Counted from the first letter of the stretch, positions 33,427-46,779 are shown. The stretch is DNA of 64,000 nt from Ligustrum vulgare (GCA_963555705.1 OY743189.1:6341501-6405500), one strand, 5' to 3'. The notes: a model not told the origin generated them from the letters alone. Numbers and translations are program-made.

Positions 33427-36400
33427 CTACTTGTAGTGTGGCTTCAAATTCCCCACATTCCATGGCCGAGGAAGAGGCTTTGAATCCATTGTGCGGAGGC
33501 TGAACGAGCCATTTCCCACCTTTCGGATGACTTCATACGGTCCTTCCCAAATAGGTCCAAGCTTCCTGGTTGATGTTCAGCAGCCTCGCTTCGGCGAAGA
33601 ACAAGATCTCCCATTCTGAATTCCCTCTTCTTTACTCGGACATTGAGCTTCTTAGACATGGCATGTTGGTAAAATGCTATTCTTAATGATGCATCTTCCC
33701 TAACTTCTTCCAGAAGATCCAGATTTTCTCTCTGTCCCTCGATATGGTTGGGTGATCCCGCGGTCATAGCACAGAAGCTCGGAATTGTTACTTCTACTGA
33801 GACAGCGGCTTCCATTCCGAAGGCAAGCATGAATGGGGTCTCCCCTGTCACAGTCTTGAACTTGGTTCGGTTGGTCCAAAGTATTTCTGGGAGGAGATCG
33901 GGCCAATCTCCCTTGGCACTGTTAAGGCGAGTCATCAAGTCTTGTAAGATGAGCATGTTTGTAACTTCAGCTAACCCATTATTCTGCGGGTGCGAAACGG
34001 AAGTCAACCTGTGTTCTATTCCCAGGTTCTTGCAGAATTGTTTGAAGGCTTGGCACTCAAATTGACGCCCATTATCTGTTATTAATGTCTTAGGAAGACC
34101 AAAATGACAGACTATTGATTTCCACACAAATGCTTCCAACTTTTGTTCTGTGATCACGACTACTGGTTGGGCTTCCACCCACTTAGTGAAGTATTCCACA
34201 GCAACTGCCAAGAATTTGACATGACCCCAGGCTATGGGGAAAAGTCCTAGTATGTCGATTCCCCATTGAGCAAAAGGATATGGGCACATAATCGAGGATA
34301 GCTCTTCAGCGGGTTGATGTAACCGGGCTGCGAATCTTTGGCACTTGTTACAAGCTTTTACGTAATTGAGTGTGTCCTTCTTCATGGTTGGCCAATAGTA
34401 CCCATATCGTATCAACTTCAATACTAGAGCTCTCACCCCATGGTGTCCCCCAATGATTCCTTCATGAACCTCGGCCATAGCAAGGGCTGCTTCTTTCAGA
34501 GTTAGGCATCGTAGGTAAGGAAGTGTGAAGCTTCGACGGAACAAAGTATTCTGCAGCAAGGTATACCTCGGGGCCCTTGCTTTGATTCTTCTTGCCTCTG
34601 CTTTGTCATCTGGCAACTTTCCTGACGTTAGGTATTCAATTATAGGATCCATCCAACTGGGCTCTTGCTCTGAAATATCCATAACCTCGGGTTGTTGTGC
34701 GATACTAGGCTCATGAAGAGTTCGTACGAACACGGTCCTTTCCAAGTGATCTAGATTGGAAAAAGTAAGTCTTGATAAAGCATCTGCCTTGTGATTGGCG
34801 GATCTCGGAATTTTTTCTACGCAGCAAGACTTGAACTTTCTTTGCAAGTCCAAGACCATCATCGTATAAGATGACATTTTCTCATCTTTTGCTTCAAAAG
34901 TGCCGTTTACCTGTTCTACCACCAATTGTAAATCACTCGGGACCTTGACATGGTCGACCCCTAGATGTTGAGCTACTTGAAGTCCAGCAATCACGACCTC
35001 ATACTCTGCATCATTATTAGTTGCTAGGAAGTCAAACCATATTGCACACTGAACTTCCATTGTGCCATCATCTTTCTTTAGTATAATTCCGGCCCTCGAG
35101 CCCGCGACATTCAATGCTCCATCCACTTGCAAGGTCCATGTGGCATCTTCCCTGTCATGACCTGTTGGCCTCCGAGGTCTTGGGGTAAGTTCGGCGACGA
35201 AGTCAGCCAAGACCTGTGCTTTGATGGAAGGTCGAGGTTTGAACTCGATGTCATATTCTCCAAGCTCGATTAACCACTTGAGTAGACATCCAGATACATC
35301 TGGTTTTTGGAAGATTTACTTCAAGGGCTGATTTGTGAGGACAGTTATGGCATGGGCTTGAAAGTATGGTCTTAACTTTCTAGATGCTGTAACCAAGGCA
35401 AGTGCGAGCTGCTCTGCCAATGTATATCGGGTTTCTGCATCTAACAGCATCTTGCTGACATAATATACCGATTTTTGAGCCTTCTCTTCCTCTTTAACCA
35501 AAACGGCGCTCACAGCATGATCAGACACTGCTAGATACAAGAACAAATTGTCCCCAGGATTTGGTTTTACCAATATTGGAGGAGTACCCAAATATTCTTT
35601 CAACTTCCTAAAGGAGACCTTGCATTCCTCGTCCCATCTGAAGTCTTTGTTTCCACGAAGAGTTTTGAAAAAGGGAAAACATTTTTCCGCTACCCTTGAC
35701 ATAAATCGGCCCAATGCTGCTACTCTCCCTGTCAGCTTCTGCACTTCCCTGATATTTCGGGGAGGTTCCATTGATGCTAGTGCCGAAATTTTATCTGGAT
35801 TTACTTCGATACCTCTCTGAGTGATCATGAATCCCAAGAACTTTCCCAAGCCTACCCGGAAGGCGCACTTTGCAGGATTCAGTTTCATCTGATGTTCTCT
35901 AAGTGTACTGAATATGTCTTCAAGGTCAGCAATGTGGTCTTTCTTTCTTGAGCTTTTTACGACCATGTCATCAAAGTAAACTTCAATGTTAAGTCCGATG
36001 TGTCTGGAGAAGATCGTGTTTACTAACCTCTGATAAGTTGCTCCAGCATTCTTCAATCCAAACGGCATGACCTTATAGCAATATATTCCTTCATCTTCCA
36101 TGAAGGAAGTTTTCTCCTAATCTTCCTGTGCCATCAGAATCTGATGATATCCTGAGAAGGCGTCTAGGAAGCTGTAAAGTTCGGAGCCTGATGTGGAATC
36201 CACCAATCTGTCGATCTTGGGAAGAGGATAACTGTCTTTTGGACATGCTTTATTCAAGTCTGTGAAATCTATACAAACTCACAACTTTCCGTTTGGCTTC
36301 TTCACCAAGACCACATTGGCTAGCCATTCTGGATACTTCACCTCCTTGATGAATCCTGCCTTCAAGAGTTTATCTACTTCCGCTTTTATTTTCTGCCTCC

Positions 36401-37145
36401 TTTCTGTAGCAAAGTATCTTCTTCGCTGTTTTACAGGCTTCTTGTTAGGCATGACGTTAAGCCTGTGTTCGACGAGTGCGGGGTCGATCTCGGGCATATC
36501 TTCAGCACTCCATGCAAATACATCGATATTCTTCTTAAAACGCTGTGACAACTCCTCCTTCATTAGTTTAGGGAGCTCTTTCCCAATTGTGAAGCTCTTC
36601 CCTTCTGATATTTGAACTTCTTTCAACTCTTCCACCGGCGACATTCTCCCTTCCACAGGAAGTTCTATTGACATCAGATCTGTTTTACCCTTTCCAATAC
36701 AGCTGATATAGCAACTTCTCGCTACCGATTGACTTCCTTGAATAGTTGCTATGCCTGCGGAAGTTGGGAACTTGATCGCCAGGTGATATGTCGTTACTAT
36801 AGCTCTTAGGCTGTTCGGGAATGGTCTTCCCAAGATAGCATTGTAGGCCATAGGAGTCTTGACGACCTGGAATGGAGTCATCTTTGTTACCCGTTTCTCT
36901 TCTGATCCTAGTAAGGTGGGAAGGTCAATTAGGCCTTTGGGTTTCACGGTTCCTCCACCAAACCTAGTTAGGGGAGTAATGAACTGTCGAAGCCGATCTT
37001 TAGGGAGCTGCATCTGGTTGAAAGCTTCTAAAGAAAGAACATTGGCTGCGCTTCCATTGTCAACTAGCACCCTTCTAACATCAAAATTGGCGATTGTTGC
37101 GCTGATGACAATAGCATCGTCATGAGGATACGAAATTCCTTCCAC
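33427..37145 (-). pseudogene. pol: Tat pol: protease, RT, RNase H, archaeal RNase H, integrase
   Basis: One minus-strand frame runs from ~37145 to ~33560 with only three stops (36279-36281, 36117-36119, 35316-35318). A frameshift near 33560 moves the last ~45 codons to another frame. Motifs in order: protease VLVDNGSAANVLS; RT KACPKDSYPLPKID, MPFGLKNAGATYQ and catalytic YFDD in EVYFDDMVVKS (~35980); RNase H with SVYYVSKML; archaeal-type RNase H WTLQVDGALNVAGSRAG and NNDAEYEVVIAGLQ (~35130-34980); integrase zinc domain (GGHHGVRAL...CNKC) and core (WGIDILG, ITDNGRQF, NNGLAEVTN, 34460-33960). Catalytic residues survive. The three stops are each one C-to-T change from codons expected in the family. 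Confidence 0.93.
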
Positions 37146-38685
37146 GTCAGCGTTGCTGAAGTTGATGCTATTTGAAACTTCTTGGTCATGACATCCCGAC
37201 CTTTCTTCCCGATCACCCAGTGCTTGGGCATGATTTTTACGTGCGCTATTCGAATCACCTCCAGATGCTATTCCTCCGAAAATAAAATTTATGGTGTCGC
37301 GGATCTGTTTTTCTCTTCCCCTTTTCCATGCTCTTTATCGTCTTTCTTTAGGTAGTGGCCCCAGGAAGCCCCTTTTTATGAGGGCTTCTATCTCCTGCTT
37401 TAATGTTCTGCACTCATCCGTAGTATGGCCCGGGCTCTTGTGAGTCACAAAATTTATGTTGATTCTTTTCGTCGATTTTCCCCTTGATATGCTTGGGCCA
37501 ACGCAAATCTTCACGTCCCTTGATTTCTATGAGAATATGGGATCGAGGTGCGTTTAGCGGAGTTAAGCTCTGATGCCCATGGTTATTCCCCTTCGAGTTT
37601 GGTCGAGAAGAATTCTTCTCATCCTCCTATCTTGACCTTTTATTCCCCTGCCTTATTGATTGTGAAGACTGTGCTATTGCCCCCTGCCCTTGATCTTGTA
37701 CCCGAATTGACAAAAGTGTTTCCTCCATGTTTATGTACATTTTGGCTCTTCTGAGAAGCTCCGTTACATTCGAAGGCGAGTTCTTGGACAAGGACATTCT
37801 GAATTCCGGACCTCGAATAGCCAAGGTCAGGGCTGAAATGGCTGATGAAATATGGAGATCGGGAATCTGAAGTCTTTCAGCATTAAAACGAGTCATGAAC
37901 TCTCGCAGTGTTTCATTCGGTCCTTGCCTTAACTGCATGAGGGGAGCTGCGGTTTTCTTGATCCTTTTACTACTTGCAAAGAAAACTGTGAATTTCTCAG
38001 TAAGATCGGCAAAGGAAGAGATTGACCCCGGAGGTATTGTAGAAAACCAGTCTCGAGCTGAATTTGTTAAGGTTTGCGGGAAGGCCTTGCACAAAATCTG
38101 ATCGGGAGCATTCTGCATTCCCATGACGTCAGTGTAGGTATTCAGGTGGTTGTTTGGGTCCGTTGTTCCATCGTATTCCTTTATTCGGGGATATTTAAAT
38201 CGGTCTGGAAAGGGGAAAGATGTTATTTCGGGAGTAAAGGGGGTTCTTCTTACGAATGACGTTCAACCCTGTGTGTTCTGCCGTATCCCATCAGCAAATC
38301 CTTCCTGAATGATTCTTGAGAGCTCTTGCCGTGTCAAGTTGGCGGATCCTTCAGTCATGGGATGGGCACCCCTGATTCCCGGGGAGTTGTCAGTCGTAGG
38401 ATTAACTGACCGGAGGTCTTCCCTGGGAACCGTGCCTGGAGTGTTCGGGTCGGGTTGCGCTTGATGATTGTTCTGTCGTTGAAGAGCCTGACGGAGTTCG
38501 CGGAGCTGCTGCTGAAGTTCATTGAAATCTTCTCGACTAACAGGTTCGTTGTCTGGTGTGATTTCTGGGTCCTGTTCTTCCCCAACATCTTCAAGGGGTG
38601 GAGGAATTTCATCCTCGGCCGAAGTATTGGCTGGAAGGGATTGACCAGTGGATGCAGAGGGACGGGCTTGTCGTCTATTAACCAT
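37146..38685 (-). pseudogene. gag: Tat Gag and Gag-Pol linker
   Basis: The ATG at 38685 lies only 35 bp after the 5' LTR. The product starts with a Gln/Pro/Glu-rich region containing a likely coiled coil (FNELQQQLRELRQALQRQN). One in-frame TGA at 38263-38265 interrupts it. The same frame then continues with the gag domain (LTNSARDWFSTIPPGSISSF, TLREFMTRFNAERLQIPDL) to a TAG at 37627. A linker with HKSPGHTTDECRTLKQEIEA (zinc-knuckle-like) follows before protease; the frame differs from pol. Confidence 0.85.
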
Positions 38686-38702
38686 GGCTGATTGTATCTC
38701 TT

Positions 38703-38720
38703 CCCACAGACGGCATCAAT
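38703..38720 (-). other. Probable primer-binding site of the Tat element
   Basis: Minus strand TGATGCCGTCTGTGGGA lies next to the LTR end. Many Tat elements have a TGGCGCCGTC-type site here. Two G-to-A changes would explain the difference, in line with the C-to-T/G-to-A decay seen elsewhere. Confidence 0.6.
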
Positions 38721-39394
38721 TGATGCTGCAAAAAGTCCTAACCTTGATGTGGTAAGATTTGATGATACTTGATTGTTGGAAAAGACCAATGAATTTGCCT
38801 TGATTGACCTGCAAAAAGGCGAGGAGGATTCTCTCCATCGCCCCTCCGGTGTGAGAATTAGTTTTCTGAAAAAAGGTAGAGAGAGAATATTTAACTGGAA
38901 AACGTAGAGAATAATGAATGAATGATTTATTATCAAAAGAACTGTATTTATAGGGCTGAAAACCCCATAACCTCTTTTAGTCAAGGAAGGAGTCATTTTG
39001 ACATAAACTTACCTTTTATTAAGAATTCCACTATTACAAGGAGTCATTATCCCTGTTTTTAGGAGGCTCCCTTGTGGGTTAGAACTCCTTCGTTCCCTTG
39101 AGGGTCCAAGAAGGGAGGCCCATTGGCAAGGCCCATTAACACCGAATACTTGGAATCTCGGTTGTACCGGGCTATCTAGAGTGAAGTGGCCGGGTTATGT
39201 CGGCCATATATCTTGCTTCAGATTAAGAATTTGAATAGGTCGGGTATATCCCGCCCTTGATGGAGATCAGGTCGGGCAAGAACCCCCGATCTGAGAAAAC
39301 TTACACATGACAAGTAATGAGGTCGGGACAGTCCGACCCGGTGCATTCACTTCATAGGTCCACATTGATACTCCCCGAGAATATAGTCCGATCA
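38721..39394 (-). repeat. 5' LTR of the Tat element (674 bp)
   Basis: It matches 29398-30059, with the same start (TGATCGGACTATATTC on the minus strand) and CATCA end. Differences are scattered transitions and small indels, including a ~13-bp difference near 39119-39133. Confidence 0.92.
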
Positions 39395-39399
39395 ATATT

Positions 39400-42202
39400 A
39401 ATATACTATCATAAAGGAAATAGTGAAAAAAGCCCGATTATAATTTTTTCATTAAATTGAAATTCTCAATCTTAATTAAATAATAATATATTTTCATCAT
39501 TAAGGAAGTTGTGAGAAATATGAAACAATATATTTTTAAATTATATTTTTAATATTCTATTATTTTTTCATTCGTCACCAATGTCATTAGTTCAATAAGA
39601 ATATCTACAACCCCCAATCTATAACCAAAATCATATATAACATTCGATCTAATACATCTACATATATAACTCCTTACTAATTTTCATTGACATTTTATAA
39701 TTCCAATAATCCTTAATATTTACGTATATCTTTATACTAAAATGAATTCAATAAAACCTATATTATAACCCAATACAACTCATTATAAATTCAAAAGTGG
39801 TTCAATGTCTAACCTCATATTTTGCTGAACATTTTTGAGTCATCATTTCTCTCCAATTTGAGTTTTTAATAATCGAATAGTTTCGTCCACAAATAAAAGT
39901 ATCAATCATATGTTGCTACAAAATTTGATCCCCTATGATGAAGATTGAAGTATAAAAATTTTCGATATCTGTATAGATTCCATTGAAACCTATATGTATC
40001 GATGGAAGTTCGAAAACTTATTTTGAATTTTTTATTAATGAAGATGTAATATTTCTTATTATATTTGTCTATATCTTTATTTTAATAATTTAATAATTTT
40101 TCGATCTTAAACAAATATTTTTGTCCTTTTTAATGTTTGCATGGTACCAGATTCTTGCTACAGTATTATTTTTGCCACAACTGAAAATTTTACGCATTGT
40201 TGGATTTTTCTTTTTACTTAAATATCTGTACACTTGTTGGATTATCAATCTTTTTACTCTTTATGTAGTACTGGATGATATCGTTTGGTTTGATATGTGA
40301 AGCGTTTATTTTATTTGTATGTTCATTGTTGTTTGTTCATAATATGACTTTCTCACTATCATTGTATGGTTCGTAATATGACTTTCTCACTATCATTTTA
40401 AACGGTTCTGGTTATAAAAATCAAGAACCATTGGTTCCGGTTCTTGGTTCAAAAACCAAAAATCAGAACAAAATACAATTTTTTTAAATATAAATTTTTT
40501 TTAAAAAAAAGTTTTAAAAAATCATTAATTCTTAATCTTAATGCATGTTATCCCGTCCATTAGTCAATATCAATTACCCAACAACTATTAAGTCATTCAA
40601 CATTACAATAACTATAAGCAAAACAAGTAATTAACAAAAAATCATAGATCAAAAATCATTTTTCTTTCACTGGTTCTGTCGTTTTTAACTTCAAGCCTTC
40701 AGCCGCCAGTTCTTAAAAAATCAACAAACAATAAATCTTCAATCTTCATCTTACAATTAATTCATTAATTCAATAAATCTTCACTCTTCATCTTATTATT
40801 AATTTTTTTCTTTTTTTCAAGGATTTGCTGAAATTGTATGACTGTTCTCTGAAAAGGTGGAGAATTACGAACAGAAATTGAAGAGTTTTTAGAAGGAGCA
40901 CATACATACACACGGATGAGGAGATACGTTACTATTTGGAAGGAGTGAATATTTTGATGTCAAGGATTTTGAGTGTTGTATACGCATTTTGATCAAGGTC
41001 ATTACCGTCTCGGTACTCTTACCAGCCCGAATCTACCATTACTTTATCGCTTAAATGTGAAAATTTTAGTTTAGAAAATTAGAATCAAAACCAGAACCAG
41101 AACCAGAACCAAAAGAACCGAACGGTTCGGTTCGGTTCTGGTTCAGTTCTTATCTTGGAAAAAGAACCAACGGTTCTTTTTCAAAAGAATCATTGGTTCT
41201 TGGTTTGGTTCGGTTCGGTTCCCTAGGATCCAGAACCATATGAAATTACGTCCACGCCTACCAAAATATAGAATTGGGATGGAGATGCTCTTAGAGAGTA
41301 TGGAGTTCTTCAAATTTAAATAATAAATTTATTCCATTCTTACTTTATAATGATTGCAATTAATAAGTTATAAATTTTTATTTTTTTACTTCATAAGATT
41401 GAAATCAGATTTTTAGTTTGTTTTGATAAAAATTAATGAGATGTATTATTGAAAAATTTCGATCCCATGAAATATGTAGTTCAGATTGATTGTCGACTAT
41501 GACTTAAATTAAATCTAAATTTTAATTGGTACCAAATAAGGGCTAAATGAAAATATTAGGATAATTAATAATTGTTTTTCTTTAAAAAAAATAAAGAGTC
41601 AAAATAAATAACAAAATTGAAGTGTAAAATAATTGCTCTTTATATTTAAAGGTGCATAAGATTCTTTTTATAAATAAATAATCTTTTGGAGATATACTCT
41701 TAAAAGGTATAAATAAAAAGTCTATTGAAACTTATTTTTAATATTAACTCTTTAAATTGGAGAATATTTTATGTCTAGAGAGTCTTTTCAAATTGTTTTT
41801 AATTTGTTACCAATTCTTACAAGATGACACGAGCAATTAAATGCGCTCAGAGTTAAACTAGCATTCAAGTTTTAGCAAACAATGAGGGCTTGTTAAGGAT
41901 ATAAAAAGTTCACATGGAATAAAGTTAGAAACAACATTAAGAGATAATACAATAAATTAATAAAAATCATAATCAGAAATAATTAAAATAATTTTGGACC
42001 ATTAAATAAAAAACTTTTGTATTAGGTAATTTGTTCATGAACAATTTTATAAATAACACATTTTTACAAAGCACTTTTTATCGCTTGTTTGGTGTAGGTA
42101 TGTTTTGAGAGATTTTTGAAAATTTTGAATTTTTTTCAAGATTGTGTGGAAATTGGAAAGTGATTTGTCTCGTAGCATTATGTGATTTAAAACGAATCAA
42201 GA
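39400..42202. other. AT-rich spacer with a decayed GGTTC-rich element
   Basis: No gene is supportable. About 40390-41258 is rich in GGTTCTGGTTC and its complement and ends in ACGTCCACGCCTACC, resembling the right end of the hAT-type MITE at 45055-46103. I take it as a decayed relative whose left end is lost. The remainder is plain AT-rich sequence. Confidence 0.4.
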
Positions 42203-42210
42203 GCTTAATC

Positions 42211-42791
42211 TAGAGATGACAATAATACCCACGAACCCGATAACTATTGGAGATCCGACATAAATGAGCGGTGATTACTCGACTAAATGGTCGTAGATAG
42301 GGTATGGAGCTAAACTTTAAAACCCGACATGGGTATGGGTCGGGTGTGAGTTTTAAAATTATAGAATTTAAAATAAAAGTGATTGTTTAAAAAGTTTAAA
42401 AAATAAATAAAAAAATAGAACCCAAATATCTATTGACATTATTAATGTATGTTTAGATTATTGACTTTGTTAACGTCTAAAATAATTATTCAAATTCCCT
42501 TGTTTAGTTTCAGAATATAACAAGCTTTTTTCAAGTTAAATTTAAGTGAAGCTCTACATTTAACTGATTCAAGTTAATTCGGAGTACCTATAACCTATTT
42601 ATAGCCTAAAAAATAAAAAATTAAAATAATAATTAGTAATGAGTTTTAAATGGGTATTGAAGCAAACCCGCACCCGACCCGCAATTCTTAAAAGGGTATA
42701 TGGGTAGGGTAAGGAAGTTGTTAATTTTTAGTGAGTAGGGTAGGGTATTGATTTGACAAACTCGACCATACCCAATCCATTGTCATCTCTA
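42211..42791. mobile_element. hAT-type MITE (581 bp) with perfect 8-bp TSD
   Basis: It starts TAGAGATGACAAT and ends ATTGTCATCTCTA, a 13-bp perfect terminal inverted repeat. GCTTAATC lies at 42203-42210 and 42792-42799, the 8-bp TSD expected of hAT. The inside is non-coding, with repeated GGGTAGGGTA/TACCC words near the ends. Confidence 0.9.
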
Positions 42792-42799
42792 GCTTAATC

Positions 42800-45046
42800 A
42801 CACATTTTCAAATGCTACCTTTTAATTACATATTTTATTTCGAAAACATTAAATTCTTTATTTATAAACAAAATTCTTTTGCATGTTTATAAACGATTAC
42901 GTGAAAATATCTTATTAGATCAATTTTTTTAAATGTGAATGATTAAGGTTGATTAAAAATTCTCATCTACCAATTTTTGAATTTTCAAAAAAAAAAATTG
43001 ACCAAATAAATATTATTATGTCATTATTTATAAATAATATTTATAACATCGTTTGGAATTTCCTCGTAGGAAAGAAATGTGATGCCGATCATCATGCCTT
43101 GCAGGATCTTACATCAAGACGGTCCCCAAAGTCAAAAGTTACATCTCAAGTAATCTACAGTTTGTGAATTTAATCACCGAACTGTAGGAGATTATTGCTC
43201 ACCTGTGCACACCAAGGAAATGGGGACAAGGTACCCAAACATGCAAAACCGGAGAAATGCAGTAGGACCCACAATAGAGGGGGCCATTAGAAAACTTGCA
43301 ATAATCGTCCTGTCCGGATCTGATCCGCACACATTCTCACGTGCTGTGTGTGGCCCTACACGTTTCCCAAACCAGACGCTCTTTGGAAAATCATAATTGG
43401 AAAGTAACATTGGACTTGACTGAACTGCTGCGTTCAAGGGTGGGGTCCACTTACAGCAATTGCAACGTGGCGAAGATCCACCTTGTCAGTTACCACGTTG
43501 AAACTAACAATCACGTCAACCACGTCGTCGCCATAAAATTTATTTTTTTAAAAAAATTGAAATTAAACAAACCCTTCGTAACACACATAAAAATATCGAA
43601 CCATTTTATAGAAGCGCAATTGGACACCTACATGTTTAGAAAAAGAGTTTTTTATTAATAAACGAAGAATTGAATATTTTCGAGTTAAATATTTGATCGA
43701 AACGTGATTTTAAAAATGTGTATAATTAAAAAGTAAATAAAATCCGAACAATTCAAGTTAGAGCACCTTGAATGCCATGTGGCTAAAAGCATATCATAAA
43801 CTTTGGGGGATTGCTTCAGTTCCCGTTTGTTTTAGATGAAAATCAGAATTTTTATTTTTTAATAAAAGTTAATAAATTTGAGGAATTTTTTGGTTGAAAA
43901 GTAATACATCGTATGAAATATGCGAACAAAATTATTTAATGATTTTGATTAAATTAGTTAATTTTATTATTTGAATCAATCATAGACTTCCTCGGTTTGG
44001 TAAAAAAAAAAAAAAAATTCATGAATCAAGAATGTAAAATATTCCCAAGATAAAATATGTGATTCAAAAATAATTTCAAAAAAAAAAAATGTGTTATTAA
44101 AAATTGATTTAGGAAACGAAGGTTAAATCTGACCCATAGAAAAATAGACGCCCTCAAAATATACTCTACAATGCCATAGAGCAAGGGACCTATCAATTCG
44201 ATCTGACAAAACAATTTTTGGTCCTCTCTACAATGCCATATAGCAAGGAACTTGTCGATTTGAATTGACAAAACAATTTTTGGACCTCTGCTTAGAACTG
44301 CAAACTTGTTTATTTATAATTTGTGGCAAAATGTGTGGTTGATAAGTGAATAAAGAAAATATATATGATTAAAAAGTTATTTAAAAAATTGTGTAATTTA
44401 TAAACTTATTTATAAATTAATTTATTTGATTTACCGAACGATTGCTAATAAGTAATAATTGTATTACGGAACGAAGCTTTAGTTGGCAAGAGGGAGAAAA
44501 TATTTCAGGAGGGAGAAATTGAAGGCCAATCAGAAAATAAAAATTGAGAAGAAAGAAAGAAATCAAATAAAAAATAGGGATAATTGCACCCTATACTATC
44601 TTTTTATCATTAATTGCAAAAATTCATGTACTAAGAAAAAATTTGAAAAATACGTTTGTTTCTTCCCCGACACCAGCTACCTCTCCATTCCTGCTGCCTA
44701 TTGCTACTCGTTTTCTTCCTTCTTCATCCCCATCAAACCACCATCACAACACCACGTCGCCGCCGCCGCCGCCGAACCACCACCATCCCCTTCCCCACCG
44801 AAACAATTGTGTGCGAAGGAGATCCGTAAAGAGAACTATAGAAATTCGATTTCAGTGATAAAGTAAAGCTGTAGAAACCTTCAGCACTCCCGGCTGGGAC
44901 TGCGAGATGTGATAAGCACAGGGACCCAACTAGACGCCGACAAGAAAACAGGACAACTGAGCGTAGAAGCTTGGCTGGAGAAATTTGAAACGTCAGTGGT
45001 GGTTGATTCTTCTGATGGTGGTGGCTCGGTGGTGGTTGATGCAAGT
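42800..45046. other. Spacer, including a GC-richer segment 43060-43530
   Basis: No convincing gene. 43060-43530 is richer in G+C than its surroundings and holds CACGTG at ~43340 plus several CACGT cores, as in some plant promoters, but no adjoining CDS is visible. 44640-45050 is low-complexity CCACC/GGTGG sequence whose ORFs I do not trust. Confidence 0.4.
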
Positions 45047-45054
45047 GGTGGTGG

Positions 45055-45236
45055 TAGGGGTGGACAAAATAACCGAACCAGACCAGACCAGACCAAACCA
45101 GAACCAAACCAAACCAAGCGGTTTGGTTCGGTTCTACATAAAAAAAATAATGGTTTGGTTCTTAGAATCAAGAACCATTCGGTTTTGGTTCTGGTTCCGG
45201 TTCTCTTTCCAGAACCAGAACCAGAACCAAGAACCA

Positions 45237-45307
<71 letters not shown>

Positions 45308-46103
45308 ACAAATTAGTGGATATTCATCTCACCAAAAAATTAAAATCTAAAATTATAAATGTGAAATGTACAAAAATGTTATTTAACATACATTTTATCT
45401 CATTTCATATTAGACAAAGATTTTAAATCATAAATCTAAATTCTAATTCTAATTCTTTTTTCTTCGTTTCAATTATAAATACGCATTCACACTGCTTTAC
45501 TTACCCTCCTATAACACAACAATCGTTGCACTCCTTAGTTACCATCAACGACAATGATGTTTATTTTTTAAAATTTATGTATATATAAACCTCGACCCAA
45601 TTCATCAATTCTCAAGAGTTAACCCAAACTCAAATTGCAAATTACATCCCTAACTCACACGGCACCACGATAGAATGGGATTCAGAACTTCATCGTAATC
45701 TGCAACTATAAGTTTAAACTGCCTTTATGTTCGATTCTCTAAATTTCAACAGGTCGACGAGCTTCCTTCAGACTAGTTTCTTCTTCTTTGACTTAGAATA
45801 ACATGTTAATTTTTCTAAATCTTTGTTTTGTTAACTAAAAATTTCATTTTCTATTTAGTAATGATGTAGATGGATTCTAATGAAGAAGCGGATATAAACA
45901 GGTTTTAATTTACATTTATTATTTAAAAATTCAAGTAATGGTCTCAGAACCAAACTAGACCAAACCAGAACCGAGCGGTTTGGTTCCGGTTTGGTTCCAT
46001 ATCTTTGAAAAAACCAATTGGTTCTATTAGTAAAAATCCATCGGTTTACGGTTTGGTTTGGTTCTTCTAGAACCAGAACCAAACCGAACCACGTCCACCC
46101 CTA
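45055..46103. mobile_element. hAT-type non-autonomous element with GGTTC-rich ends
   Basis: It begins TAGGGGTGGAC and ends GTCCACCCCTA, an 11-bp perfect inverted repeat. Both subterminal regions are dense in AACCAGAACC/GGTTCGGTT motifs in inverted orientation. Flanks are GGTGGTGG (45047-45054) and GCTGGTGG (46104-46111), 7 of 8 matching. The site is itself a GGT repeat, so the TSD is weaker evidence than the termini. No transposase is inside. Confidence 0.8.
45240..45304. repeat. (AT)n microsatellite
   Basis: About 32 uninterrupted AT units lie inside the hAT-type element, the longest perfect microsatellite in the window. Confidence 0.97.
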
Positions 46104-46111
46104 GCTGGTGG

Positions 46112-46779
46112 TGGTTGATGTGGGGTTGGTGGTTGATGTTGTGGTAGGGAATTGAAAATCAACCGGTGAGGTTGAGGAGTGGGTCGTGACTTTTGATGAA
46201 GATGATGATCGGAGAGTAGAAAGTGAATGAAAAGTGTTTGAAGTTATGATTGAGACCAAGTATCATAAAAATTATGTAAAGTATCATGATGTGATACCAA
46301 GATTTCGTCCTAAGTATCATAGAAATTTGAAAAAATTTCATGTTATGATACTAAAAATTGAAAGTATCACAATATGATACTTGACGAAAATAGTATTTTT
46401 CAGTAAAAAAAAATTGAAGTATTTTTCAGTTTTTTTTTTTTTTTTTTTTAATGAAGTAAATTTCAATTACGATACAAAAAGTTAGGTATTTATGCAAATA
46501 CCCCTAAAAAATAATAAATTGGCCCAATAATCATGAAAAGGGCTGTCCATATCGAGACAAACCTTTCCGTATATTTATGTAACGTTTAAGGACTACAACA
46601 CCAAAAATGAAAGGTTGGAGACCTATTGCACAAAGAGAGAAACGTTTAGGGACTAAATGCACCAATTTTCCCTATAATTATGATCTTGGAGATGTTTTAT
46701 TTGTTGCTAATTATGAGAGTCCAGTTAGCAATTTGTTTTTGTATTTGTGGCTAATAATAAAAAAACTCAAAGTTAAGGG
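46112..46779. other. Spacer with repeated GTATCAT words
   Basis: At 46258-46385 the phrase (A)GTATCATA recurs about five times, with some inverted copies (TGATAC). A poly(T) tract lies at 46431-46449. No gene is supportable. Confidence 0.5.

Larger units (their letters stand above)
29398..39394 (-). mobile_element. Full-length Tat-lineage Ty3/gypsy element, ~10 kb
   Basis: LTRs at 29398-30059 and 38721-39394 are direct repeats, and a perfect TSD, ATATT, flanks the element (29393-29397 and 39395-39399). Minus-strand coding order is gag, protease, RT, RNase H, a second (archaeal-type) RNase H, and integrase. The second RNase H and the long region between pol and the 3' LTR, with an opposite-strand extra ORF, are established traits of the Tat lineage. 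All identified pol stops fit C-to-T transitions, so it is inactive but structurally complete. Confidence 0.95.

Noticed and set aside
44483..45350. Several overlapping ORFs rich in His/Pro/Ser or Gly/Val
   Set aside because: They derive from CCACC/GGTGG low-complexity sequence and the ends of a hAT-type element; no domain is visible.
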